From Phycisphaerales bacterium (lineage in GTDB: Bacteria > Planctomycetota > Phycisphaerae > Phycisphaerales > SM1A02): a DNA stretch of 64,000 nucleotides. The DNA lies in NCBI GenBank assembly GCA_009691915.1, contig SIAD01000007.1, positions 1 through 64,000 on the forward strand, given 5' to 3'. Shown piece after piece: positions 1-7,994 of the stretch (its first letter is position 1; the number at the start of each line of letters is the position of its first letter). The notes under the pieces are model-generated. The model was not told the origin of the DNA and did not search any database. It worked only from the letters and a program-made list of their open reading frames with translations. Made by a program: the position numbers and the translations under genes.

Positions 1-258
1 AGAGAGGGCGATCACGAGGCGCTTCGTTCCCGAGTTCCGTCGCGCCAAGGCGAGCCGACTAAGGTGTTCCTGTGTCCACTGTGTTCCGCATTCGGTGCAG
101 AGGAGTCGACTTCCCTCAATGAGGTGACCGCAGTGGCTGCACGCGGGCAGGGGGTCTCGTGCGAGCGCACGGAGCTTGAGTCCCGAGACGGCAAGCCACG
201 CCGCCACCGCAATCAGCGCAAGTCCGATGATCGGGCAGAGCATGGACATGGACACCAC
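1..258 (-). CDS. Small membrane protein with zinc-ribbon, 3' part outside window
   Basis: The reading frame runs off the left edge, so only the N-terminal ~86 residues are visible. They hold one hydrophobic helix (about residues 6-24, rich in Ile, Leu, Ala and Val), followed by two C-x-x-C pairs (CSHC-G and CTEC-G) that look like a zinc-ribbon or treble-clef metal site. A membrane-anchored zinc-ribbon protein is all that can be said; I do not recognise the family. In-frame starts are GTG at 258 and 255 and ATG at 249 and 243. I prefer GTG 258 because a TAGACT box ends 7 nt before it. The gene is divergent from dut. Confidence 0.5.
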   Translation of the reverse strand, partial: MVSMSMLCPIIGLALIAVAAWLAVSGLKLRALARDPLPACSHCGHLIEGSRLLCTECGTQWTQEHLSRLALARRNSGTKRLVIALS

Positions 259-265
259 CCAGGCG

Positions 266-271
266 AGTCTA
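266..271 (-). promoter_or_regulatory. -10 box TAGACT, 7 nt before GTG start
   Basis: On the minus strand TAGACT sits 7 nt upstream of the GTG at 258. With the usual 6-8 nt from -10 box to transcription start, the transcript would begin at or next to the start codon. No Shine-Dalgarno is visible. See the leaderless-start finding. Confidence 0.4.
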
Positions 272-279
272 GGCGCACC

Positions 280-285
280 TACACT
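280..285 (+). promoter_or_regulatory. -10 box TACACT, 6 nt before dut ATG
   Basis: TACACT ends 6 nt before the dut ATG at 292, with no Shine-Dalgarno in between, consistent with a leaderless transcript. No good -35 is visible 17 nt upstream. Confidence 0.4.
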
Positions 286-291
286 CGCGGG

Positions 292-735
292 ATGCTGAAG
301 GTCGATGTAAGGTTTCGGTCGATGTCGGCGCTGGCCACGATGCCGGCATACCAGAGCGAGCACGCCGCAGGGATGGACTTGCACGCCGCGATAGCCGCGG
401 CGCTTGTCATAGCCCCCGGTGCCATCGAGATTGTTCCGCTCGGGTTCTCCGTCGAGATTCCCCGTGGGTACGAGGGACAAGTGCGGCCGCGCAGTGGGCT
501 CGCGACAAAGCACGGGATCACCGTCCCCAACGCACCCGGGACTGTCGATGCTGACTACCGAGGAGAGATGAAGGTGGCACTCATCAACCTCGGACGAGGA
601 CCCTTCACAGTCGAGCCATCAATGAGGATCGCTCAACTGGTCATCTCTCCAGTGGCGCATGCGACGATGGTCGTCGTTGAAGAACTCACAACCACCGCGC
701 GTGGCGCAGGCGGCTTTGGATCAACGGGACACTGA
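292..735 (+). CDS. dut: dUTP diphosphatase (dUTPase)
   Basis: Hydrolyses dUTP to dUMP and pyrophosphate, keeping uracil out of DNA and supplying dUMP for thymidylate synthesis; cytosolic trimer. The 147-residue length is normal for the trimeric family. Visible signatures: motif I AGMDLHA (26-32), the RSGLATKHG block (67-75), motif III GTVDADYRGE (83-92) with the catalytic Asp, and the C-terminal Gly-rich motif V RGAGGFGSTG (137-146) that closes over the substrate. The frame is open upstream to 64, but ATG 292 fits the family N-terminus and lies 6 nt after a TACACT box. The 3' end overlaps the convergent PIG-L gene by 15 nt. Confidence 0.95.
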   Translation: MLKVDVRFRSMSALATMPAYQSEHAAGMDLHAAIAAALVIAPGAIEIVPLGFSVEIPRGYEGQVRPRSGLATKHGITVPNAPGTVDADYRGEMKVALINLGRGPFTVEPSMRIAQLVISPVAHATMVVVEELTTTARGAGGFGSTGH

Positions 736-1419
736 CGGCTCTGGGCGCGCGAGCCACCCGAAATCAAAGCCAATGCACGCCGGGCTGAAGAACGGTTCGG
801 CGGTCTCGGTCCCGATCCGGCTTCCGAAGTAGATCCCCTGGGCGTCGATCCAGTCGGGGACGGCGCGGTTTGACTCGCAGGCAACGAACTGACTGTGGTA
901 GGCGAGGATCGAGCGCCGCTTCGTGGAGGCGAATCCGCTCGTATCTGCCACCAGCGATGGCTGGGGGACCGCGCGCAGATGAATAGAGAAGTACTGAAAG
1001 AGAGCGCGCGCATGCCAAGGCTCCCCCGAAAGATCGCACTTTGTGAGTCGTGCCGCGAACCGTCCCCCATCGACGAGTGCGGACGCTGCGACATGATCGG
1101 GGTGGGAGTCGAGCCCGTGGTGCGCGAAGAGGATGTCGGGTCGGAGCGTACGGATCGCCGTCGCGACCGCGTGGCGAGACTCGATGTCGTTGACGAGTTC
1201 GCGGTTGCGCAGCCCCAGCTGGATCCGGCTCACTCCGAGGATCCGAGCCGCCTCGGCCGCCTCGCGTGCACGGAGTTCGGGCGACCCCTCAGGGGTTGGT
1301 TCCCCATCGGTCATGTCGACCAATGTCACCTCATGACCATCGCGTGCGAGCCGCGCGATGGTGCCTCCCATCCCCAGCTCCTGATCGTCCGGGTGCGCTC
1401 CGAAGACAACGACTCGCAT
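721..1419 (-). CDS. PIG-L family N-acetylglucosamine deacetylase (BshB1-like)
   Basis: Zinc-dependent LmbE/PIG-L deacetylase, 232 residues. The family signature AHPDD is at residues 8-12, and a second metal/catalytic block, HPDH, lies at 106-109 after HHGLDS. Relatives remove the acetyl group from GlcNAc conjugates such as GlcNAc-malate (BshB in bacillithiol synthesis), GlcNAc-inositol (MshB) or GlcNAc-PI. The neighbouring gene is a glycosyltransferase, which resembles the bshA-bshB arrangement, but that enzyme lacks obvious BshA features, so the substrate is left open. ATG 1419 is preceded by TAGAGT and a 6-nt gap. Last gene of a minus-strand run; its end overlaps dut. Confidence 0.85.
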   Translation of the reverse strand: MRVVVFGAHPDDQELGMGGTIARLARDGHEVTLVDMTDGEPTPEGSPELRAREAAEAARILGVSRIQLGLRNRELVNDIESRHAVATAIRTLRPDILFAHHGLDSHPDHVAASALVDGGRFAARLTKCDLSGEPWHARALFQYFSIHLRAVPQPSLVADTSGFASTKRRSILAYHSQFVACESNRAVPDWIDAQGIYFGSRIGTETAEPFFSPACIGFDFGWLARPEPSVSR

Positions 1420-1425
1420 CCTCTC

Positions 1426-1431
1426 ACTCTA
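1426..1431 (-). promoter_or_regulatory. -10 box TAGAGT, 6 nt before PIG-L ATG
   Basis: Minus-strand TAGAGT ends 6 nt upstream of ATG 1419, inside the 25-nt gap after the GT4 gene. It suggests that the deacetylase gene has its own leaderless transcript. Confidence 0.4.
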
Positions 1432-1444
1432 CCTCGTGGGAGTG

Positions 1445-2608
1445 TCAGGGTGCGCCAAGGGATCGATACAGAGCGAGCAGCCGCTGCGACATCGTGCGCC
1501 AGTCAAACTCTGCGCGGAGGGCGGCGCGACCGTGCTCGCCCATCGTGCGGCGCGCGTCGGGGTTCGCGGCCATCCACGCGACGGCGTTTCTGATGCCGCC
1601 GATGTCTCCCGGTTTCACGAGGATCCCCGTGTGGTTGGGAACGCAGACCTCGCGTGCACCGTCGATGTCATACGCGATCACAGGTTTCCCGGCGAGCAAT
1701 CCCTGCACGACCGCGCGGGGCAACCCCTCTCGATAAGAGGGATGGACGATGACATCCATCGCGCCGACAAGCGCGGGGATCTCGCTCGGGTCGACAAGAC
1801 CACTGAGCGCGACCAGCGCGTCGATCCCACGCGCATTGAGTCGGGCCACGAGTCTCTTTCGCCACCAGCCATCACCGACCCAGAACAGCGCGATCCGCGG
1901 TCGCTGGGCGGACAGAAGCCTGTCGCTAAGCGCGTCGATCAGATCGTCATGCCCCTTGTTCTCGGCCAACCGTGCGATGGTTCCGAGGACGAGTGTGTCG
2001 GGCTCCCATCCATAGCGGGCGCGGATCTCCTCCCGGCGGGTCGGTTCGGCGAGGAACGGTTCGACCTCCATGCCGCTGCGGATCGTCACATACTGACTTG
2101 GGATACCAACTCCACGCGCAAGAGCCTGCACTGTCATCGCGTCGGCGACGCTGACGATCGCATGACAGCGCCGTGCAGCCCACCGCTCGGCGCAGACATA
2201 GATCGCGTTACGAAGCCGGTTCTCAAACCGGTGGAAGGGGAGGCCGTGAACGGTGTGGACAATGACTCCGACTCGCTCCCGCCACGCCGCGGCGCGGCCG
2301 ACGACACCGGCCTTGGACGAGTGAGTATGAACGACATCGGGTTTCCACTCTCGAATGAGCGACCTCAGCTGCCGTGCGCATGCGAGGTCTCGAAGTAGCG
2401 AGGCATCGCGCACGAGATCGCGGACTTCGAACCGTTCGATCCGTGGGTCGCCGAGGAGTCTAGGGAGGAGTGACCCCTCCGGACCGTAGATCGGGCCGAA
2501 GGCGAGAGCGACCGAGTGGCCCGCATCAGCAGCAGCGCGGCAGGAGAGCAGCGTGTTCTCCTGGGACCCTCCGACGATGAGTCGCGTCGAGATGTGCAGG
2601 ATCCTCAC
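1445..2608 (-). CDS. Glycosyltransferase family 4
   Basis: A 387-residue GT-B glycosyltransferase that would transfer a sugar from a nucleotide-sugar donor to a lipid or saccharide acceptor at the inner membrane. The N-terminal Rossmann half has MRILHIST, a glycine loop VGGSQENT (12-19) and the acceptor-side block HTHSSKAGVVGR (94-105). The donor-side half has LGTIARLAENKGHDDLI and YREGLPRAVVQG. The second Glu of the usual E-x7-E motif is Gln, as in many EPS-type GT4 enzymes (EGLPRVVVQ). The GTG start overlaps the truA stop by 4 nt (GTGA), so the two are translationally coupled. Donor and acceptor are unknown. Confidence 0.85.
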   Translation of the reverse strand: MRILHISTRLIVGGSQENTLLSCRAAADAGHSVALAFGPIYGPEGSLLPRLLGDPRIERFEVRDLVRDASLLRDLACARQLRSLIREWKPDVVHTHSSKAGVVGRAAAWRERVGVIVHTVHGLPFHRFENRLRNAIYVCAERWAARRCHAIVSVADAMTVQALARGVGIPSQYVTIRSGMEVEPFLAEPTRREEIRARYGWEPDTLVLGTIARLAENKGHDDLIDALSDRLLSAQRPRIALFWVGDGWWRKRLVARLNARGIDALVALSGLVDPSEIPALVGAMDVIVHPSYREGLPRAVVQGLLAGKPVIAYDIDGAREVCVPNHTGILVKPGDIGGIRNAVAWMAANPDARRTMGEHGRAALRAEFDWRTMSQRLLALYRSLGAP

Positions 2609-3441
2609 GACGCCGTCCTCGGGGCGCCGTCATCGCCAACGGGCGCGCCATCCGCGCCACCGTAGTGAATCCACTCGAGGCAGAGCCCCTCGGGCGGCAT
2701 CGTCGGACCCGCGCGCGAGCGGTCGCGCGCCGCCATGATCTCGCCCACCCGATCGGGGGGCGTCCGTCCTCGTCCAACCTCCACCAGGGTTCCCACGATG
2801 ATCCGCACCATGTGGTGGAGAAACCCGCTGCCCGCCACATCGAAGCGGATGACTCCCGGCCGTGCTTCGTTCACGCTGATGCCATGCACCGTTCGAATGG
2901 TCGTCTCGCGCTCATCAGGGTTGTGCGCAAAGGCGCGGTAGTCGTGAGTGCCCGTCAACGGCGCACTGGCCGTGCGCATCGAGGTCAGATCCAGATGATG
3001 GCGCACATGGGCGGTCGAGAGTCGCTCGAATGGATCGGCCCGCCCCTCGAGTCCCGGTGGCCGCCCCGCATCGCCGTGTCTCAGGTGGTATGAGTACGAC
3101 TTGCTCACGCAGTGACGCACGGGGTCGAAGTCGTCGTTGACACGCGATGCCACGCGCACTTCGATATCTCTGGGCAGCCGCGTGTTGAGCGCCATCGCGA
3201 GGCGCTCAATGGGGATCCGTGGATTCTCCACGGTGAACGCGGCGACCTGTCCGCGCGCGTGGACTCCCGAGTCGGTCCGGCTCGCACCATCGACCTTGAG
3301 CCCCATTCCGAAGAGATCGACAACTGCCTCAGTAAGAACTCCCTGGGCCGTTCTGAGCGGTGGCAGCCCCGGCGGTTCCTGTCTCTGCCATCCGTGAAAG
3401 TCGGTCCCGTCGTAGGCGATCTGGAGACGGAACCTCGGCAC
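2605..3441 (-). CDS. truA: tRNA pseudouridine(38-40) synthase
   Basis: Isomerises uridines 38, 39 and 40 in the anticodon stem-loop of many tRNAs to pseudouridine. The 278-residue protein has the N-terminal IAYDGTDFHGWQ block (8-19) and the catalytic motif RTDSGVHA (55-62) with nucleophile Asp57. Length is typical, with a short extra C-terminal tail ending in acidic and basic residues. The start is GTG, preceded on the minus strand by GGGAG about 8 nt away. It lies between the AdkA/NDT-like fusion gene (21-nt gap) and the GT4 gene (4-nt overlap). Confidence 0.95.
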   Translation of the reverse strand: MPRFRLQIAYDGTDFHGWQRQEPPGLPPLRTAQGVLTEAVVDLFGMGLKVDGASRTDSGVHARGQVAAFTVENPRIPIERLAMALNTRLPRDIEVRVASRVNDDFDPVRHCVSKSYSYHLRHGDAGRPPGLEGRADPFERLSTAHVRHHLDLTSMRTASAPLTGTHDYRAFAHNPDERETTIRTVHGISVNEARPGVIRFDVAGSGFLHHMVRIIVGTLVEVGRGRTPPDRVGEIMAARDRSRAGPTMPPEGLCLEWIHYGGADGAPVGDDGAPRTAS

Positions 3442-3462
3442 GGGCTACTCCCAAGAATCCAG

Positions 3463-4596
3463 TCAGTGTCCGAACAGCGACGCGGGCGAGAGCATTCCCT
3501 TGGCGTCAAAGTAGGAGAGTGCCTCGTCGACGCTTCGGAACACACGCGTCGCGGTTTCGCTGATGAACGGGCTGGGATTCTTCCGTGGCTTCCACACCAC
3601 ATACACCTCCTTGGTGTGCTCGAAGGCGTGGTGCAGTTCCCGTTCCACGCCACTGGACAGCGCAGGCACGCCTCCTGGGAGTTCCGGCACCAGCGAGACG
3701 ATCATGTCGCTCTGGTCGATGAGCTTGAAGTCTCGCATGTAGATCTGTCCATCGATGTCGCCCGCGATGTCAAGGACCTCGCGCACCGGAAGGCGCATCA
3801 CCGGATTGCCCTCGCGCGCGCCGAAGGCGTGCGGTTTGATCTCCACGAAGTCCTCCCCCTTGCGCGCCGCTTCCAGGGCCCGGTCGAGCAGGAGTTTTTC
3901 ATCGACATCTCCGGGATCAAAGGTGATGAAGTGTCTGGCGAGTTCGGCGCGGAAGTGGTTGATCTCCGCGAGCACTTCGGGCATGTCGACGACATGGCTC
4001 ATGGGGAAGGACGGGTAGACCTTCCTCATGTCGGGTCGAGTGACCAGCCGGAGGCAGGTCTCGATGGTGTCACTCTGGCGACCGCGGCTCAGGATGTAGA
4101 AGTTGTTCGCGCACCCCATCGCCTGAGCCATGATCTCTGTGGCGAGGATCTCCTCCTCCCGCCACACCATGCAGTCCTTGAGGGTCGCGTCGACGACATG
4201 CTCCTTATGCAGCCGATGATGCACCGTCTCAACATTGTCAACGAGGCAGATGAAGCAGTTTGGCTCGAGCTTCTGGAGTTGGTCGAAGTCGAAGGCGCTG
4301 AAGAGGCCGTGTCGCCAGCGAAAAGTGGCGTGGGTATTGACGATGAAGTTGGGGTGCTCGGTCTTGGGGTGGGTAGTCGCGATGACATCCTTGAAGGCCG
4401 CGCGGCGGAGGCTCGCAAGGCGAGATATCGGAAGGTCGAGAATCCTCCCAGGCGTGATGTCCGATCCCTCGGCGTACATGAGGTCGCCGATGTTGAAGAG
4501 CTCGATACGCTCCCCGCGGTCGTTTCCCGCCGCCAACACATCGCGAAGATACGGTTTCTTGTCGACCCCGATCTGTCCTGTCACGATCGCTCGCAT
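3463..4596 (-). CDS. Archaeal-type adenylate-kinase-like domain fused to nucleoside deoxyribosyltransferase-like domain
   Basis: A 377-residue protein with two apparent nucleotide-handling domains. Residues 1-185 resemble archaeal AdkA-type kinases: VTGQIGVDK at the P-loop position (5-13), ELFNIGDLM (32-40), a NTHATFRW block (87-94) and EIMAQAMG (154-161). The P-loop is degenerate, since GxxGxDK lacks the Thr/Ser after Lys. Residues 192-362 look like the deoxyribosyltransferase/RCL fold: KVYPSFPMSH (192-201), FDP (226-228), MRDFKLIDQSDMIV (287-300) and SSGVERELHHA (314-324), where a Glu matches the usual catalytic position. A role in nucleotide salvage or sensing is inferred only. ATG 4596 follows TATACT by 7 nt. 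Confidence 0.6.
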   Translation of the reverse strand: MRAIVTGQIGVDKKPYLRDVLAAGNDRGERIELFNIGDLMYAEGSDITPGRILDLPISRLASLRRAAFKDVIATTHPKTEHPNFIVNTHATFRWRHGLFSAFDFDQLQKLEPNCFICLVDNVETVHHRLHKEHVVDATLKDCMVWREEEILATEIMAQAMGCANNFYILSRGRQSDTIETCLRLVTRPDMRKVYPSFPMSHVVDMPEVLAEINHFRAELARHFITFDPGDVDEKLLLDRALEAARKGEDFVEIKPHAFGAREGNPVMRLPVREVLDIAGDIDGQIYMRDFKLIDQSDMIVSLVPELPGGVPALSSGVERELHHAFEHTKEVYVVWKPRKNPSPFISETATRVFRSVDEALSYFDAKGMLSPASLFGH

Positions 4597-4603
4597 GAAA
4601 CCG

Positions 4604-4609
4604 AGTATA
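4604..4609 (-). promoter_or_regulatory. -10 box TATACT, 7 nt before ATG
   Basis: A near-consensus TATACT on the minus strand ends 7 nt before ATG 4596, in the 45-nt gap after ispF. This is one of the clearest leaderless-start candidates and implies an internal promoter in this gene run. Confidence 0.5.
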
Positions 4610-4641
4610 CGACCCGTGCCGTGGTGTCCCGCGCGGCCTGG

Positions 4642-5136
4642 CTACTTCATCAGCGTGAGCAATGCACTCGCGTGCACCTCGATTGCGCGTCCCTCACCGA
4701 CCGCATCGACCCGTTCGTGCGTCTTTCCCTTCACATTGATCGCACTTGGCTGGCATCCCAGGATCCGAGCAATGTTTGCGGCGATCTCCTCGCGGCGTGG
4801 AGAAATCTTCGGCTCCTCGCAGATGACCGTGCAGTCGACATTTCCGATCGCGTAGCCGGCATCGCGCATTCGTCGAGCCGCCTCGTGGAGAAAGCGCGAC
4901 GAGTCCACTCCCTCGTTCGCCGGGTTCTGGTCCGGAAAGAGCTGGCCGATGTCGGGCTGTCCGAGCGCACCGAGGATCGCGTCGGTCACGGCGTGCAGCA
5001 GTGCGTCGCCGTCTGAGTGCGCCACCGGTCCAGCCGGATGGTCGAAGTGGATCCCCCCAAGGACAAACGCGCGGCCCGATCCATGAGGAGGTCGGGGCTC
5101 GAGCCGGTGGAGGTCGTACCCGTGCCCGATTCGCAT
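4642..5136 (-). CDS. ispF: 2-C-methyl-D-erythritol 2,4-cyclodiphosphate synthase
   Basis: Fifth step of the MEP pathway: cyclises CDP-methylerythritol 2-phosphate to MEcPP with release of CMP, feeding isoprenoid and undecaprenyl-phosphate synthesis. The 164-residue protein opens with RIGHGYDLHRL, giving the zinc ligands Asp8 and His10, and has HSDGDALLHAVTDAILGA, which carries the third ligand and the substrate loop. The frame also has a TTG one codon upstream (5139); ATG 5136 fits the family. It starts just after the upstream lipoprotein stop (5143), so they are probably co-transcribed with murD. Confidence 0.95.
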   Translation of the reverse strand: MRIGHGYDLHRLEPRPPHGSGRAFVLGGIHFDHPAGPVAHSDGDALLHAVTDAILGALGQPDIGQLFPDQNPANEGVDSSRFLHEAARRMRDAGYAIGNVDCTVICEEPKISPRREEIAANIARILGCQPSAINVKGKTHERVDAVGEGRAIEVHASALLTLMK

Positions 5137-5142
5137 CAATGG

Positions 5143-5667
5143 TCAGTCTCTCGGCCGCCCCGGAGTATGAAGCCCACCTTCGGGTGAGTCCGGGCCGGGG
5201 CTCGGCGGTACCGAGTCAGGAGGAACTATCAGCGTCGGGTCTGGAAGTGGATCCTCCGGGACCGGACGGAAACTGACATCGATGCGGCGGCACGATCGCG
5301 GCGGGCAGACCATCTGGTTGCGAAGCGATCCGAACTCGGTGTGCGCGTCCCACACCTCCCAGAGCAACTTCGACGGCTGGAGGCGCGAACCGCTTCCCGT
5401 CCCCTCAACGAACTTGAAAGTTAGTTGCTTTCCTGGCGGGATGTCCATATGGAAGAACGGTTCGCCATTGCGGGTGTCGATGAGCGTGATGCTCACCGGT
5501 CGTGTCGGGGTCGAGATGTAGACAAATCCCCGGTCGGAGGTCGAGAACCATCCACCGCCGGGCTGATAGCAGGCGGAGAGAATGGTCCCGACAGCCAGGG
5601 CTGCCGCCACGACGACAAGTGATCCGAGTAGGTGACGCACGACAACTGTATGGGCGCTCGTGATCAT
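5143..5667 (-). CDS. Putative lipoprotein of unknown function
   Basis: A 174-residue protein with a lipoprotein signal: charged start, hydrophobic stretch from about residue 12, and lipobox LSAC with the lipidated Cys near residue 33. The middle region (about 50-130) looks like a small beta-rich domain. The last ~40 residues are rich in Pro, Asp and Gly and probably disordered. Residues just after the lipobox are not the Asp typical of inner-membrane retention, so outer-membrane anchoring is possible. ATG 5667 lies 15 nt after the murD stop, and the longer frame upstream is the shadow of murD. I recognise no family. Confidence 0.7.
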   Translation of the reverse strand: MITSAHTVVVRHLLGSLVVVAAALAVGTILSACYQPGGGWFSTSDRGFVYISTPTRPVSITLIDTRNGEPFFHMDIPPGKQLTFKFVEGTGSGSRLQPSKLLWEVWDAHTEFGSLRNQMVCPPRSCRRIDVSFRPVPEDPLPDPTLIVPPDSVPPSPGPDSPEGGLHTPGRPRD

Positions 5668-5681
5668 CGTCGGGATCGAGT

Positions 5682-7103
5682 CTAGCAGCGTGCTGAGGCG
5701 CTGCGTCGATGCACCAGCGCGACGAAGCATCTGCCTCGCGCTTCGAAGTTCAAGAACTGATCCCAGCTGGCGCAGCCCGGAGAGAGGAGCACGATATCGC
5801 CGGGGCGGGCGTGGGAAAACGCATCGTCGACTGCCCGATCCAGCGTTCCGCATCGGCGCGCTGCGCTGTGACCGCCCACGAGTGGTTCGGTCGCCCCTAT
5901 CGCATACAGACCGGCCAGCGTCGGCGCGAGACGGCTGATGGCGCTCAAGTCGACTTTCTTGTCGTACCCACCGGCGATGAGGTGAATCCGCGCTGGATCG
6001 CCGAGCGAGTCGATCGCCAGCAGCGTTGCCTCGGGAGTCGTGGCCTTCGAGTCGTTGAAGCAGCGGATGCCTTCGCATTCCCCCACGAACTGGAGCCGAT
6101 GCTCGAGTCCGGCGAACCCCGCGAGTGCCGTGCACGCATGGTCAAGGTGCGCGATCCCCCGATCCACTTCGGCGCATGCAGCGACGATCGAGAGTGCAAG
6201 CCGTGCGTTGCGTTGCTGATGTTCCCCAGGCACCGCGAGGCGGATGCTGCTTGTATCTGGGAGTTGCGCGTGCCACCCGCCGTCCCACCACGCGCCATCC
6301 GGTGAGGCCAATTGGGCGGCGGCCGCGGCCTGAGGGCACTCTGCACCGAACGACGACAGGAAGATCCCCCCCGGTGGTTGCGAGCACCGGATCTGCGCCT
6401 TTGCACCGATGTAGTGTGAGAGCGATCCATGCCAGTCGACATGGTTTGGAGCGATGTTGGTGAGTGCCGCGATGGTGGGGGACCAGCCTGACGCGCCAGC
6501 TTCTTCGGAGAGCCACCACAATTGGGCACTGGAGAGTTCGAGGACGATCCACTCTTCAGGATGGCTCGGTGATGTACCGAGAAGCGATCCGCCGAAGTTG
6601 CCGCCGACGCGCACTCTTCGTCCTGACGCCTCTAGCGCGCATGCCGCCATCGCAGCAGTCGTCGACTTTCCGGCACTGCCTGTGATCCCAATGGTGTGCC
6701 GCGTTCCCAGCCGGGCGATAGCGAGGCGGATCTCTGTAGTCACTTCGACACCGTGCTGACGCGCAGCGCACAGATACCGGTTGTCCCATGGATGACCGAC
6801 CGCGGCGTTCGCGACGACGAGGTCGGCTGAGGCGAAGTCTTCCACGCGATGTTCACCAAGTCGGAGCGTGATCTCCCCTCGCTGGATCGGGGCGGAGATA
6901 GCCGCAAGCGAGCTTCCCAGCGCTTTCTCGTCGGCCGCATCGGTGACTAGGACGCGCGCACCCTGCGCGTGCAGCCATCGCACCACGCCGAGGCCGCCCC
7001 CGAACTGACCGAGACCCATGACGGTGACTGACTTCCCGCGAAACCAGCCGTCGTCGCGGCAAGAGGGGTCGCGGGGGTTCTCAGTGTCTTGGGTACGCAC
7101 CAT
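5682..7103 (-). CDS. murD: UDP-N-acetylmuramoyl-L-alanine--D-glutamate ligase
   Basis: ATP-dependent cytoplasmic ligase adding D-Glu to UDP-MurNAc-L-Ala in peptidoglycan precursor synthesis. The 473-residue protein has an N-terminal Rossmann domain with [11 protein letters not shown] (29-39), the Mur ligase P-loop [11 protein letters not shown] (139-149), and the central and C-terminal blocks of the family, including [14 protein letters not shown] with its Lys and [14 protein letters not shown]. This is direct evidence for a peptidoglycan wall. It lies apart from ftsW-murG, about 9 kb away on the other strand. Its ATG directly follows the mlaF stop codon. Confidence 0.95.
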   Translation of the reverse strand: MVRTQDTENPRDPSCRDDGWFRGKSVTVMGLGQFGGGLGVVRWLHAQGARVLVTDAADEKALGSSLAAISAPIQRGEITLRLGEHRVEDFASADLVVANAAVGHPWDNRYLCAARQHGVEVTTEIRLAIARLGTRHTIGITGSAGKSTTAAMAACALEASGRRVRVGGNFGGSLLGTSPSHPEEWIVLELSSAQLWWLSEEAGASGWSPTIAALTNIAPNHVDWHGSLSHYIGAKAQIRCSQPPGGIFLSSFGAECPQAAAAAQLASPDGAWWDGGWHAQLPDTSSIRLAVPGEHQQRNARLALSIVAACAEVDRGIAHLDHACTALAGFAGLEHRLQFVGECEGIRCFNDSKATTPEATLLAIDSLGDPARIHLIAGGYDKKVDLSAISRLAPTLAGLYAIGATEPLVGGHSAARRCGTLDRAVDDAFSHARPGDIVLLSPGCASWDQFLNFEARGRCFVALVHRRSASARC

Positions 7104-7994
7104 CTACCTGCGGCCGTGGTTCACTGGGATCAATCCCGCGGACTCGCTGCCATCCATCCCTAGGAGATCCTCGCGGTAGTCGTCGGCACTGCGACGGCGT
7201 GTGATCGGGCCGTCCGCGGAGCCTCGGAGAAACTGATGGACGATCTGCTCATCCTCGGTCAGGCCAAGCGCTTGCTCCGGAGAGAGCTGTCTGATCCGCT
7301 CGAACTCCGCCTTAGTGTCACTCTTGAGCACCCTGCCGCCGTCGAGCATCACCATCCGGTCGGCGATAGTGAACGCAGAGTCCATCTCGTGCGTGACGAC
7401 GATGCTCGTGACCCCTAAGCTCCGTGTCAACTCAATGATGAGCTGATCGATTTCGGCACTGGTCACCGGATCGAGCCCTGCGCTTGGTTCGTCGTAGAAG
7501 AGGATCTTGGGGTCCATGGCCATTGCCCGGGCGAGTCCAGCGCGCTTCATCATGCCACCAGAGATCTGCGAGGGCAGCTTGTTGGCGTGCTCACGGAGTC
7601 CCACGAGTTCGAGCTTCATCTTGACCACCATCGCGATGACCTCAGGCGCGAGGTCGGTGTGCTCCCTCAGCGGAAGTGCGACATTCTCGCCGACGGTCAT
7701 CGACTGAAAGAGCGCCCCCGATTGGAAGAGGATCCCGAACTGCTTGCGCAGCTGATCGAATTGCTCTCCAGTCAGCGCGCCGATGTCCTGCCCGAGTATG
7801 GAAATCGAGCCGGAAGTCGGAGTGTGCGAGCCGATTAGGAGGCGCAGCAGCGTTGTCTTCCCACATCCCGAGCCTCCCATAATCACGACGGTCTCCCCCC
7901 CATGGACATCAAGGTCGACTCCGGTGAGGACCGTCTGAGACCCGAACACTTTCGAGAGGCCGCGAGTCGAGACACGGACTTCACTCTCGGCCAT
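7104..7994 (-). CDS. mlaF: ABC transporter ATPase, MlaF-type
   Basis: ATPase of a probable Mla-type phospholipid transporter that maintains outer-membrane lipid asymmetry. The 296-residue protein has Walker A MGGSGCGKTT (39-48), a signature in the MlaF form SGGMMKRAGLARAM and Walker B ILFYDEPSAGLDP, then an H-loop (VVTHEMDSAF). The GGM-x-KR form separates the MlaF/Ttg2A family from ordinary importers. The ~40-residue C-terminal extension is not family-typical. No permease (mlaE) or MCE-domain gene (mlaD) is adjacent in the window, so the partners must be elsewhere. It overlaps the upstream membrane-protein gene by 14 nt. Confidence 0.85.
   Translation of the reverse strand: MAESEVRVSTRGLSKVFGSQTVLTGVDLDVHGGETVVIMGGSGCGKTTLLRLLIGSHTPTSGSISILGQDIGALTGEQFDQLRKQFGILFQSGALFQSMTVGENVALPLREHTDLAPEVIAMVVKMKLELVGLREHANKLPSQISGGMMKRAGLARAMAMDPKILFYDEPSAGLDPVTSAEIDQLIIELTRSLGVTSIVVTHEMDSAFTIADRMVMLDGGRVLKSDTKAEFERIRQLSPEQALGLTEDEQIVHQFLRGSADGPITRRRSADDYREDLLGMDGSESAGLIPVNHGRR

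Noticed and set aside
64-291. 76-residue N-terminal extension of dut
   Set aside because: It overlaps the divergent zinc-ribbon gene and is not conserved in dUTPases.
721-2608. PIG-L deacetylase and GT4 as a bacillithiol bshA-bshB pair
   Set aside because: The neighbour order fits, but the GT4 shows EPS-type features (HTHSSKAG, EGLPRAVVQG) and no BshA signature that I can recognise. bshC is not in the window.
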